Below, piece by piece: positions 27,806 to 35,645 of a stretch of 64,000 nt of DNA. The stretch covers positions 12,469-76,468 of the forward strand of contig CAWDUC010000005.1 of NCBI GenBank assembly GCA_963805405.1, read 5' to 3'. This DNA is from JAEUMG01 sp963805405. GTDB lineage: Bacteria > Pseudomonadota > Alphaproteobacteria > Rhizobiales > Aestuariivirgaceae. A program made the translations under genes and the position numbers. Under the pieces are notes generated by a model. It had not been told where the DNA came from. It searched no databases and was given only the letters and a program-made list of their open reading frames with translations. Positions within the stretch are counted from its first letter, which is position 1, and every line of letters starts with the position of its first letter.

Positions 27806-28543
27806 ATGACCTATGGCGTAGGGATCATGCTCGAGGAAGGCCTTGTGCTGGCGGTTGACACCCGCACCAATGCCGGCGTCGACCATATCGCAACCTTCCG
27901 CAAGCTTCACACTTGGTCGCAGCCAGGCGAGCGTGTCTTCGTGCTGCTTTCGTCCGGCAATCTTGCGGTCACCCAAGCGGTGGTGAGCCTGCTGACCGAG
28001 GGCACGCATGCCACGAAAAGACGCGGCTCACCGCCCAATCTCTTCGCCGCCGAGACCATGTTCCAGGCGGCGCGGATTGTCGGCGAAGCCTCGCGCGAAG
28101 TGCGCAAGACCGATGCCGAAGCCCTGCTGCAATCGAACGAGAGCTTTCATGCAAGCTTCATCTTCGGCGGCCAGATCGGCACTGAACGTCCGCGGCTCTT
28201 CCAGATCTATTCGGCGGGGAATTTCATCGAGGCGAGCGTCGACACGCCGTTTCTCCAGATCGGCGAGCACAAATATGGAAAGCCGATCCTCGATCGCGTC
28301 GCGCAGATGAACATGAGCCTTGGCCAGGCCGCCAAGCTCTTGCTGCTGTCCTTCAATTCGACGATCCGATCGAACCTGTCGGTCGGCCTTCCCATCGATA
28401 TCCTGGTCTACAGCCGGGACTCGCTCAAACTCGAGCGGACGCGCCGAATCGGCGCTGATGACGGTTATTTTCGGATGCTCTCGCTCGAATGGTCGAAGGC
28501 GTTGCGGACGGCCTTCGCCAATATCGATGAGTTCGACATTTAG
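27806..28543 (+). CDS. Anbu, proteasome-type (Ntn hydrolase) peptidase
   Basis: 245 residues from ATG 27806. The mature N-terminus would begin at Thr2 (M-TYGVGIMLEEGLVLAVDTRTN), the nucleophile position of proteasome-type Ntn hydrolases. Further conserved pieces are GVDHIATFRKLHTWSQPGER, FVLLSSGNLAVTQAVV, SFHASFIFGGQIG and YGKPILDRVAQMNMSLGQAA. Anbu forms large open rings in other bacteria and is consistently encoded with ATP-grasp, alpha-E and transglutaminase genes, exactly as here. It closes the operon; no ATPase unfoldase is nearby. Confidence 0.93.
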   Translation: MTYGVGIMLEEGLVLAVDTRTNAGVDHIATFRKLHTWSQPGERVFVLLSSGNLAVTQAVVSLLTEGTHATKRRGSPPNLFAAETMFQAARIVGEASREVRKTDAEALLQSNESFHASFIFGGQIGTERPRLFQIYSAGNFIEASVDTPFLQIGEHKYGKPILDRVAQMNMSLGQAAKLLLLSFNSTIRSNLSVGLPIDILVYSRDSLKLERTRRIGADDGYFRMLSLEWSKALRTAFANIDEFDI

Positions 28544-28745
28544 TCGAGATCGCAAAGAAACGCTCTAAATCGTACTTTGCCAGCCCCGGCAAGCGAGCTC
28601 ACGCAACGGGTCTCCTGGTTCGAGGAGTTGCGCAGCCATAGCAGGGCGCGGACAATAACTATCCTACCATGGTCGCCCTTGAGGCGGCCACCCAGCCTGG
28701 ATGGCAGGTCAAGCCCTGCCATGCAATTGATCCGTATACGAACCG

Positions 28746-28772
28746 TCATGCCAGCGAAAGCTGGCATCCAGC
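28746..28772. repeat. Short interspersed hairpin repeat
   Basis: GTCATGCCAGCGAAAGCTGGCATCC: eight-base arms ATGCCAGC and GCTGGCAT around a GAAA tetraloop. This is a variant of the widespread proteobacterial intergenic motif usually written with CATTCCCGCGAAAGCGGGAATCC. It could fold as a stable RNA hairpin downstream of Anbu, but there is no T run. Confidence 0.75.
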
Positions 28773-28849
28773 GCAATCAAATTGGACGTGGACCCCAGCT
28801 TGCGTGTTCTGTGCGGGTGTGGCCCTCGTGGGAGAAGGCGGACAACGAA

Positions 28850-28975
28850 ATTCCCTCCCCCTTGTGGGGAGGGATCAAGGGTGGGGGTTGCGCTGAACGT
28901 CCAAACCCCCACCCGAAATTTGCTTCAGGCTTTGCCTCGCAAATTTCGACCTCCCCACAAGGGGGAGGTTGAAGG
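28850..28975. repeat. Long imperfect inverted repeat of the rhizobial intergenic type
   Basis: Left arm CCTCCCCCTTGTGGGGAGG and right arm CCTCCCCACAAGGGGGAGG face each other across about 100 bases that contain further inverted pieces (GGGTGGGGGTT / AACCCCCACCC and CGAAATTTGC / GCAAATTTCG). The whole unit can fold into one long stem. Elements with the CCCCACAAGGGGGAGG core are scattered between genes in many Hyphomicrobiales genomes. Confidence 0.8.
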
Positions 28976-28988
28976 CACGCATAAAAAT

Positions 28989-29039
28989 ACCCCTCGTCCT
29001 CAAGCGCGCGCGAAGGCGCGCCTCGAAGGATGAGGGGCG
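28989..29039. repeat. GC-rich palindrome
   Basis: ACCCCTCGTCCTCAAGCGCG and CGCGCCTCGAAGGATGAGGG pair as an imperfect inverted repeat around a small loop. It directly follows the longer inverted repeat, making three different palindromes within 300 bases. Confidence 0.65.
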
Positions 29040-29071
29040 ATGAAAAAAATCTGTATACGGACGAATACGCC

Positions 29072-29790
29072 TTACGACGTGTCGTCGAGCGGCGGGTGCA
29101 TGCTTCGGACCAGCCAATGGCACTCTTTCAGGATCTCGTCGACCTCGTGAATGGCTCGCTGGCGGAATCCGGGAGGGCGGCCGGGTCGCATGGGGCTCCA
29201 GCGCTCGGGCCGTCGCTCTTCTTTGGGCCGCGCCTCCCAGCAGGCAAGCCGCCGGGCGTGGCGCGGGATGTCATTGAGTGCATCGACGACGGCCACGAGG
29301 CGGCGGATCAGGTGCTTGGCACTGACCTTGCCGTCATCGACGACTTGCTGCTTTGCCTGAGCGGCGGCGATCTCAGCCTGTTTCTGCTCAAGGAATGACT
29401 CGATGGAATGGATGTGGGGCTCGGGACCACGGCGTTTCTTCCTGAGACGGCGGCCAATACGCTTGAGCGGATCGAACAGGTTGAACAGGAAGCCGCGTTT
29501 GCGTTTGGGCTTTCCTTCGACATCGGACTTTGCTCTTTGTCGCTGTTCGACGTCTTCGGCCCTGCGGGGCGCCTGGGCTCATACTCAACCACGATGTCAC
29601 GCGCCGCGGCGATGATGAGCCGCCGGGCTGCCGATTCAGCCGTCCGCAGAATGCGAAGCACATGGCGGTGGAGAGGCTTTGCAATCCTCTCGACGCTGCC
29701 ACCCTCGGTCAGCCCGATTTCGGCGCAGAGCTTCAAGACCTCGCCCAAGAGCGGCAATCGCCAGCGTTCGATAATGGAAGATATGTCCAT
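29072..29790 (-). CDS. Hypothetical protein, rhizobial type (one frameshift near 29577)
   Basis: Begins MDISSIIERWRLPLLGEVLK and LCAEIGLTEGGSVERIAKPL with HRHVLRILRTAESAARRLI. After one missing base near 29577 it continues in another frame with EGKPKRKRGFLFNLFDPLKR, KKRRGPEPHIHSIESF, LVAVVDALNDIPRHARRLAC and MRPGRPPGFRQRAIHEVDEI to a stop at 29072. Total about 239 residues, strongly basic, no signal peptide. I remember similar basic proteins with the KPLHRHVLR and RPGRPPG segments from other rhizobial genomes but know no function. It is divergent from 30026, with an Irr-type box between them. Confidence 0.6.
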
Positions 29791-29902
29791 GCCGTGCAGA
29801 TAGAACATAACTTGAACTACGTCAAGCGTCAGTGGTACCGTGCACGAGCGACCCGCCGATCCGGTCTGGATGGCCTCACGTCGTCGCTCCCTTGATCGCC
29901 AC

Positions 29903-29919
29903 CTTAGAATAGTTTTAAA
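29903..29919. promoter_or_regulatory. Candidate Irr-binding iron control element (ICE)
   Basis: CTTAGAATAGTTTTAAA resembles the Irr box form TTTAGAA-NNN-TTCTAAA (as I remember it), with one mismatch in each half site. It lies about 107 bases before the ORF at 30026, the first gene of the imelysin/bacterioferritin region, and about 113 bases before the divergent ORF starting at 29790. A second candidate lies before bfr, which supports iron regulation. Confidence 0.6.
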
Positions 29920-30025
29920 CTATTGAAATCATGCGATTTTTTAATTCGCTGCGACGTTCTGCGGCTTGACCGTGAAGGCCGATTGGATTAACCGACTGAC
30001 ATAGTCGGAAATTATTGCACCCCTC

Positions 30026-30559
30026 ATGTCACCCTCTGCCCGCTCCTGCGCAGGCTGCATCCTGCCGAAGCTCCTCGACTACAAGCCCGAACGGCTTGTC
30101 GTGTCGGGCTTTCGCTGCTGCATGGCAGGCTATGAATTCGGCGATATCGAATGCTGGGAGACCGGCTGGCGCTTCTATGTGAGCGAGCTCGGACCCGGCG
30201 AAGCGCGCGCCTTGATGGGCGAATTGCAGTTCTGGGTGCGCTCGGTTCGCGGCGAAACGCGGCGGCGCATCGCCTGCTTCCCGCATGGCTGCCAGCAAGT
30301 TTGCCATGATGAATGCATGGCATTGTCGATGATCTCCGGCATGCAGGATAACCGCCGCGACCTTGCCGAGTTCGCCGCGAGCCATCTGCTCGGTGCCGCG
30401 AGCGATATCGGTCCGGAGCGCGTTTCGGATGCGGCAGAGGGCTATGCTACGGCGCTCAAGAATATCGGCCTCAAATTGCTCCCCGTTCCCGAAGACGTGA
30501 TCCGCAACATCGCCTTCCAAAATGGCGCCGACTGTCCGGCCCGCGCCGCCATCCACTGA
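30026..30559 (+). CDS. Cysteine-rich hypothetical protein at the head of the iron region
   Basis: 177 residues, no signal peptide. It starts MSPSARSCAGCILPKLLDYK, so has an early CxxC, then VSGFRCCMAGYEFGDIECWE with three more Cys, and FPHGCQQVCHDECMALSMIS with another three. The Cys spacing suggests metal or Fe-S binding, but I do not recognise the family. It lies 39 bases before the imelysin gene on the same strand and downstream of the candidate Irr box, so a role in iron handling is plausible by context only. Confidence 0.7.
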   Translation: MSPSARSCAGCILPKLLDYKPERLVVSGFRCCMAGYEFGDIECWETGWRFYVSELGPGEARALMGELQFWVRSVRGETRRRIACFPHGCQQVCHDECMALSMISGMQDNRRDLAEFAASHLLGAASDIGPERVSDAAEGYATALKNIGLKLLPVPEDVIRNIAFQNGADCPARAAIH

Positions 30560-30598
30560 ACTCCTCATCCAGCTTCACCGAAGACGAAAGGAAACATC

Positions 30599-31879
30599 AT
30601 GAAACGCCCTCCCATCCTGGCCCTGCTTGCGACCACGGCGCTGACGATCTCGGCGGCCTGGTCCATCGCCAGGGGCGCCGAGGTTTCCCCGGCTTCGGTG
30701 AACTCCCATTATGGCGATGTGGCACTCGCCATGTATTCCGACGCGCATGGCGCGGCGGTCGACCTGCAGACGGCGGTCGATGCGCTGATCGCCAAGCCCA
30801 ATGACGAGACACTCGCCGCGGCGCGCAAGGCGTGGAAGGAATCGCGCCCCTGGTATCAGCAGACCGAAGGACTGCGCTTCGGCAATGCGATCGTCGATGA
30901 CTGGGAAGGCCGGGTGAATGCCTGGCCGCTCGATGAAGGCCTCATCGATTATGTCGACGGCAAATCCTATGGCGACACGTCGGATGAGAACCCGCTCTTC
31001 ACAGCCAATGTGATCGCGGCAACCTCGATCCGCATCGGCAACGACACGATCGATGTCGCGACGATCACGCCCGAGACCATCAAGAAATTGCACGAGGCGG
31101 GCGAAGTCGAAGCCAATGTGGCGATCGGCTATCACGCGATCGAGTTTCTGCTGTGGGGCCAGGATCTGAACGGCACCGGGCCTGGCGCCGGCGCGCGTCC
31201 GGCTTCGGACTACGACACCGCCAATTGCACGCATGGCAATTGCGATCGCCGCGCGGCCTATCTCAAGGCGGCGACCGATCTCCTCGTCGCCGATCTCGAC
31301 GAGATGGTCGGCAACTGGAAGCCGGATGGTGCTGCACGCAAGGAGCTTGCGGCCAAGGGCGATCAAGGCGGGCTCGCCACGATCCTCACCGGACTCGGCA
31401 GCCTGTCTTACGGGGAACTCGCCGGCGAGCGCATGAAGCTCGGCCTCATCCTGCATGATCCGGAAGAAGAGCATGATTGCTTCTCCGACAACACGCAGAA
31501 CTCGCACTACGCCGATGAGACGGGGATGATCTCGCTTTACAGCGGTACCTACAAAGCCCGCGACGGCAAGGACCTTACCGGACCCAGCATCCGTGAATTC
31601 GCATTGGTGAAGGCACCGGAAAAAGCGGCGGCGCTCGACAAGGCCTTCGAGGATACGCGGGCCAAGCTGCAAGCCATCAAGGACAAGGCCGACAGCGGCG
31701 AGATGGCCTATGACCAGATGATCGGACCCGACAATCCGGCCGGCAATGCGCTAATTCAGGCAGCCATCGATGCGCTCGTCGCGCAAACCCGCGCCATCGA
31801 AGCCGTGGTCGCCGATCTCGACCTCACCATCAAGGTCGAGGGTTCCGACAGTCTCGACAATCCTACCGCGGTGCAGTGA
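30599..31879 (+). CDS. Imelysin-family periplasmic iron-regulated protein
   Basis: 426 residues with an N-terminal signal peptide (MKRPPILALLATTALTISAA). The imelysin core includes MYSDAHGAAVDLQTAVDALI, ARKAWKESRPWYQQTEGLRF, GLIDYVDG and the GxHxxE motif in VAIGYHAIEFLLWGQDLNGT. Imelysins (peptidase M75 fold, EfeO/IrpA relatives) are periplasmic or surface proteins of iron acquisition. The same-strand neighbours include a second imelysin, a di-haem protein and DUF1513, a known gene association. RBS GAAAGGAAAC precedes ATG 30599. Confidence 0.92.
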   Translation: MKRPPILALLATTALTISAAWSIARGAEVSPASVNSHYGDVALAMYSDAHGAAVDLQTAVDALIAKPNDETLAAARKAWKESRPWYQQTEGLRFGNAIVDDWEGRVNAWPLDEGLIDYVDGKSYGDTSDENPLFTANVIAATSIRIGNDTIDVATITPETIKKLHEAGEVEANVAIGYHAIEFLLWGQDLNGTGPGAGARPASDYDTANCTHGNCDRRAAYLKAATDLLVADLDEMVGNWKPDGAARKELAAKGDQGGLATILTGLGSLSYGELAGERMKLGLILHDPEEEHDCFSDNTQNSHYADETGMISLYSGTYKARDGKDLTGPSIREFALVKAPEKAAALDKAFEDTRAKLQAIKDKADSGEMAYDQMIGPDNPAGNALIQAAIDALVAQTRAIEAVVADLDLTIKVEGSDSLDNPTAVQ

Positions 31880-31887
31880 GGCCGAAA

Positions 31888-32184
31888 ATGCGCGCTGCCG
31901 GAGCCAAGTATCTCAATCCCGACCAGATCCGGGAAAAGCTCAAGCTCGCCGATGAACTCCGCTCAGCGGGCAAGCCGATCCACGAGGTGAGCCGCGTCTT
32001 GGGCATCACCAATTCGACGCTCTACAACTGGCGCAAGCGCTATCTCGGCGGGCGGGAAGACAAGGACGCGCAGATCGCGGCCCTGCGGGACGAAAACCGC
32101 AGATTGCGCCGCATGGTCAAATCGCTGGTCTCGATCTCCGACCGGCGGGGGCGTCCCGCGGACGTGGGTGACTCAAAAACATGA
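31888..32184 (+). CDS. Small helix-turn-helix protein of IS3 OrfA/transposase type
   Basis: 98 residues from ATG 31888 (a GTG at 31876 is also possible). The helix-turn-helix is LADELRSAGKPIHEVSRVLG with ITNSTLYNWRKRYLGG, and a leucine-rich DENRRLRRMVKSLVS coiled coil follows, as in OrfA of IS3-type elements. There is no OrfB, no terminal repeat and no catalytic domain nearby. Its stop overlaps the bfd start (ATGA at 32181). It may be a domesticated DNA-binding protein of this operon rather than part of a mobile element. Confidence 0.75.
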   Translation: MRAAGAKYLNPDQIREKLKLADELRSAGKPIHEVSRVLGITNSTLYNWRKRYLGGREDKDAQIAALRDENRRLRRMVKSLVSISDRRGRPADVGDSKT

Positions 32185-32405
32185 TCATCTGCCAGTGCAA
32201 CGTCCTTCGCAGCAGCGACATCAAGCGGGCCGTCGAGGCGAACCTGCAGGATGATCCCTATGCCGTCGTCACGCCCGGCAAGGTGTTTCGCTGCTGCGGG
32301 GCGCGGCCGCAATGCGGCGGCTGCATGCCCAATATTGCGGATGAAATCGTCGCAGCGATCAAGGCTCGGGCAGCCGATGATTGTGTTTATAATGATTCTA
32401 GACTA
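32181..32405 (+). CDS. bfd: Bacterioferritin-associated ferredoxin-like (2Fe-2S) protein
   Basis: Begins MIICQCNVLRSSDIKRAVEA and has VFRCCGARPQCGGCMPNIAD, giving the CxC...CxxxxxCxxC pattern of Bfd-type [2Fe-2S] proteins. Bfd reduces bacterioferritin to release iron. The domain covers about 65 residues; the uncorrected reading frame stays open to 32717, 275 bases into bfr, which is not credible protein. A lost stop near 32405 (TAG in the neighbouring frame) is the likely explanation. The end coordinate here is therefore an estimate. Confidence 0.8.
32386..32402. promoter_or_regulatory. Candidate Irr-binding iron control element before bfr
   Basis: TTTATAATGATTCTAGA matches the Irr box form TTTAGAA-NNN-TTCTAAA with one mismatch per half site. 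It ends 40 bases before the bfr ATG and sits at the end of bfd. A position just upstream of bacterioferritin fits iron-dependent control of storage. Confidence 0.6.
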
Positions 32406-32442
32406 GCTTCCGCCAACGAACCAAACCATGGGAGCGTTGCGG

Positions 32443-32928
32443 ATGAAGGGCAGCCAGAAGGTCATCGACTACCTGAACAAGTCGTTGCGGCACGAACTGA
32501 CGGCAGTGAGCCAGTACTGGCTGCATTACCGCCTGCTCGAAGACTGGGGTTTTCAAAAATATGCGCGCAAGGAGCGCGAGGAATCGATCGAGGAGATGCA
32601 GCATGCCGACAAGCTGATCGAGCGGATCATCTTTCTCGACGGGCACCCCAATCTGCAAACGCTCGACCCGTTGCTGATCGGGCAGAACATCAAAGAGGTC
32701 CTGGAGAGCGACCTTAAAGCCGAGTATAGCGCGCGGGCGCTTTATATGGAGGCGCGCGCCTGCTGCCGGCAGGAGGAAGATTATGTCTCCATGCTGTTGT
32801 TCGAACAACTCCTCAAGGACGAGGAAGGCCATATCAATTTCATCGAAACCGAACTCAAACTTTACGATTCGATCGGTCCGGAGAACTATGGCCAGTTACA
32901 GGCAAGTTCCGCCGACAAGAAGGATTGA
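32443..32928 (+). CDS. bfr: Bacterioferritin
   Basis: 161 residues from ATG 32443, preceded by GGAG eight bases upstream; an ATG at 32428 is less likely. The sequence MKGSQKVIDYLNKSLRHELT, SQYWLHYRLLEDWG and EESIEEMQHADKLIERIIFL has the ferroxidase Glu/His residues and the haem-ligand Met. DEEGHINFIETELKL supplies the remaining dinuclear-centre residues. Bacterioferritin stores iron in a 24-subunit haem-containing shell. Its neighbours bfd and the candidate Irr box fit this role. Confidence 0.95.
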   Translation: MKGSQKVIDYLNKSLRHELTAVSQYWLHYRLLEDWGFQKYARKEREESIEEMQHADKLIERIIFLDGHPNLQTLDPLLIGQNIKEVLESDLKAEYSARALYMEARACCRQEEDYVSMLLFEQLLKDEEGHINFIETELKLYDSIGPENYGQLQASSADKKD

Positions 32929-32967
32929 TACTTCGGTTCGCGGCGGCGGCTCCCTAGGGCTGCTGCC

Positions 32968-34422
32968 GTGATCGGCCGGCGCCGCTTCATCGCCGGGATA
33001 GCCGCGACAGGCGCGGCTGCTCTCATCCCACCGCTAACTCCCAGCGCGCATGCCTTTCCGGCGAGCATTCTTGGCGCTGTCGATTCCCGCCTCGAGGCGG
33101 GAGTTAGGAGTTTCGATTTCACCGCCCAGGAATTCTCGAGCCGGCTTGTCGACGGGAAGCATTCGACGCCGTTCTGGAGCTATGTTGCGGGACTATTGCC
33201 GGTCATGCGCGTCAGGCGCGGCGAGCCGTTGCGCATCAGGCTCGGTAATACTTTGAAGGAGCACACCAGTATTCACTGGCACGGCATCCGCGTGCCGAAT
33301 GCCATGGATGGCGTTCCCTATATCACCCAGAGACCCGTCTATCCCGGCGAAACCTTCGTCTATGAATTTACCCCGCCCGATGCCGGCACCTTCTTCTTCC
33401 ATCCGCATTGCAACGAGGCTGGCCAGGTCGGGCGCGGCCTCGCCGGGCTGCTGATCGTCACTGGCGACGAGACCGAACCTTTCGATGACGAAGTCCCTGT
33501 CGTCGTGAAGGACTGGCGGATCGGCGAGGACGGCCAGTTCCTGCCGCTCTACACGCCCAAGGGTGCAAGCCGGGCCGGTACTTTCGGGAATATTCGCAGC
33601 GTGAACGGCGTATCCCAATACAAACGCAATGTTCCAGCGCAAGGGTTCGTGCGCGTGCGTATCGCCAATCTCGATTCAACACGGATCGTCGAAGTCGGCG
33701 TCGAGGGGGCGCGAGCCGAGGTGATTGCGATCGACGGCAATGCCATCGAACCCTTCCATCTCGACAGCTGGCGGATGGGACCGGCCATGCGGCTTGACCT
33801 TATGATCCACACACCAATTCCAGATGGGATTGTCCGCATCATCGACTATGCACAAGCAGAACTCTACACGCTCGCCGAATTGCGTGCCGACGACCGGATC
33901 GCGCCAAGGCGCAGCGCGCCGCCGCGGCTGCAGCCTTCGGCGATACCCGAGCCCAATCTTGAGCATGCCGGAACACAAAGTTTCGTGTTCGGCGCGGCGT
34001 CGGATTCGCTCGGCGCCTATATCGAAAGCCTCGATCCAAACGATCCCCTCACCAAGATCATCCTCGACAGCCTCTGCGCGGGCCCGCAAACCTTTTGGGC
34101 GATCAACAAGATTTCCTGGCCCAATGACGGCCACCGCAACCTGTCGCCGCCGCTTGCCCGCCTGACGGCGGGAAAGAGCTATAAATTCACGCTCCAGAAT
34201 GCGACGCCACACAGCCACCCCATTCATCTGCACGGTCACACTTTCAAAGTTCTATCCGCCTCCAAGAGGACGATCCCCGTGCACTACGCCGATACTGTTC
34301 TGGTAACGCCCAAGGAGAGAGTCGAAATCGCCTTCGTCGCAAGTCCGGGCGACTGGATGTTCCACTGCCATATTCTTGAACATCTCGAGACCGGCATGAT
34401 GGGCTATGTCCGGGTCACCTGA
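32968..34422 (+). CDS. Multicopper oxidase, Tat-exported (possible ferroxidase)
   Basis: 484 residues from a GTG start. The Tat signal GRRRFIAGIAATGAAAL is followed by three cupredoxin domains. Copper motifs are all present: TSIHWHGIRVPNAMDG, TFFFHPHCNEAGQ, HSHPIHLHGHTFKVL and WMFHCHILEHLETGM. This is the laccase/CueO/FtsP class. Between bfr and a di-haem protein it may oxidise Fe(II) in the periplasm for uptake, but a copper-resistance role cannot be excluded; I see no Met-rich CueO loop. The next gene starts two bases after the stop. Confidence 0.92.
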   Translation: MIGRRRFIAGIAATGAAALIPPLTPSAHAFPASILGAVDSRLEAGVRSFDFTAQEFSSRLVDGKHSTPFWSYVAGLLPVMRVRRGEPLRIRLGNTLKEHTSIHWHGIRVPNAMDGVPYITQRPVYPGETFVYEFTPPDAGTFFFHPHCNEAGQVGRGLAGLLIVTGDETEPFDDEVPVVVKDWRIGEDGQFLPLYTPKGASRAGTFGNIRSVNGVSQYKRNVPAQGFVRVRIANLDSTRIVEVGVEGARAEVIAIDGNAIEPFHLDSWRMGPAMRLDLMIHTPIPDGIVRIIDYAQAELYTLAELRADDRIAPRRSAPPRLQPSAIPEPNLEHAGTQSFVFGAASDSLGAYIESLDPNDPLTKIILDSLCAGPQTFWAINKISWPNDGHRNLSPPLARLTAGKSYKFTLQNATPHSHPIHLHGHTFKVLSASKRTIPVHYADTVLVTPKERVEIAFVASPGDWMFHCHILEHLETGMMGYVRVT

Positions 34423-34423
34423 A

Positions 34424-35644
34424 ATGCGGGTTAGACTTCTCATCGTCCTGGCGCTCGCCTCCGCGGCCACCCTGTCGGCAAATGCCGGGGAACTCGACAC
34501 GGCCGTCGGCAAAGCCTTGTTCGAACGGCAATGGGTGCAGGCGCCAGCGTCAACCGATGGATCGGATGGGCTCGGGCCGCTCTTCAATGCAAAGGCCTGC
34601 AATTCCTGTCACAAGGACGGCGGCCCGGCGCGATTGATCGTACTTGACGGCCAAGCCATCATGCGCGGGTTGGTGGTGCGAACCGGAAGCGCCACGGGCG
34701 AAGCCGATCCCTTCTATGGCCATCAATTGCAGGACCGTGCGGTATCGGGCCTCATGCCTGAAGCCAAGATTGCCACGCAGCTTGTCAAGGTTGCGTCCGG
34801 CGCGGGCGCCACAGCAACCGATCTTGCGTTCGATTTTGCGCTGAACGGTCCGGCCTTCGCCCGAGATACTTTAAGTGAGGCGCGGGTAGCCCCCTCGCTT
34901 GCCGGTCGCGGCCTGCTTCAGGATGTATCGCAAGACGCAGTCGTCGCACTCGCCGATCCAGACGACCGAAATGCGGACGGTATTTCGGGTCGCGCCCGCC
35001 TTATTCAAGATGCCGACGGCATCGATCGTCTCGGGCGCTTCGGCGTCAAGGCAACCGCGACGAGCCTCATCGAGCAGACAGCCAGTGCGGCGGGGCTCGA
35101 CATCGGCCTTTCCTCGCCCTTGCGGCAAACCGCTTACGGCGACTGCATGCCGTCACAAAAGGATTGCCTTGCCATGGCAACCGGCAACAGTCCGGCTTTT
35201 GAGAATGAGGAAATCTCCGGTGAGATGGTCGCCATGATTGCCGCTTATGTTGCCACGCTGCCGCGGCCTGCGGTGAAAGCCGACGCGCGAGCCGAGGTGC
35301 TCTTTACCGCGGCGGGATGCTCGTCCTGCCATGTTCCCCAGATGCCCAATGCGTCGGGAAAACCGCTTCCGGTCTTCACCGACCTCCTCCTCCACGACAT
35401 GGGGCCCGGATTGTCAGGCAAGATCGGCGACCACTTCGCCTTGCCTTCAGAATGGCGCACGGCGCCATTGATCGATCTCAATCCCCTCAAGGGCAAGCGG
35501 CGCTATCTCCATGACGGTCGCGCCGCGAACCTTGACGCGGCGATCCATTGGCACGGCGGCGAGGCCGACCACGCACGGGCAAAATTCGAAGCGCTGGGCA
35601 CCGAGGACCGCGCTGCACTGATCCGCTATCTTGAGGCACTCTGA
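34424..35644 (+). CDS. Di-haem oxidoreductase-family protein (DUF1111, COG3488)
   Basis: 406 residues with a signal peptide (MRVRLLIVLALASAATLSAN). Two c-type haem sites are visible: CNSCHKDGG (about residue 65) and CSSCHVPQM (about residue 300). Conserved family pieces are DGLGPLFNAKACNSCH, GDCMPSQKDCLAMATGN and LLLHDMGPGLSGKIGDHF. The family is related to MauG-like di-haem peroxidases and is typically encoded between two imelysins, as here. Probably a periplasmic electron carrier in iron uptake. Confidence 0.9.
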   Translation: MRVRLLIVLALASAATLSANAGELDTAVGKALFERQWVQAPASTDGSDGLGPLFNAKACNSCHKDGGPARLIVLDGQAIMRGLVVRTGSATGEADPFYGHQLQDRAVSGLMPEAKIATQLVKVASGAGATATDLAFDFALNGPAFARDTLSEARVAPSLAGRGLLQDVSQDAVVALADPDDRNADGISGRARLIQDADGIDRLGRFGVKATATSLIEQTASAAGLDIGLSSPLRQTAYGDCMPSQKDCLAMATGNSPAFENEEISGEMVAMIAAYVATLPRPAVKADARAEVLFTAAGCSSCHVPQMPNASGKPLPVFTDLLLHDMGPGLSGKIGDHFALPSEWRTAPLIDLNPLKGKRRYLHDGRAANLDAAIHWHGGEADHARAKFEALGTEDRAALIRYLEAL

Positions 35645-35645
35645 C

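Larger units (their letters stand above)
28544..29071. other. Gene-free stretch filled with palindromic repeats
   Basis: About 530 bases between Anbu and the next gene with no supported gene. It holds a short hairpin (28746-28772), a long imperfect inverted repeat (28850-28975) and a GC-rich palindrome (28989-29039), annotated separately. The first 200 bases show nothing recognisable. Confidence 0.7.

Noticed and set aside
28746..29039. CRISPR array
   Set aside because: The repeats are nested palindromes of different families, not regularly spaced identical units with spacers.
31888..32184. Active IS3 insertion sequence
   Set aside because: Only an OrfA-like gene is present; no OrfB, no terminal inverted repeats and no target duplication.
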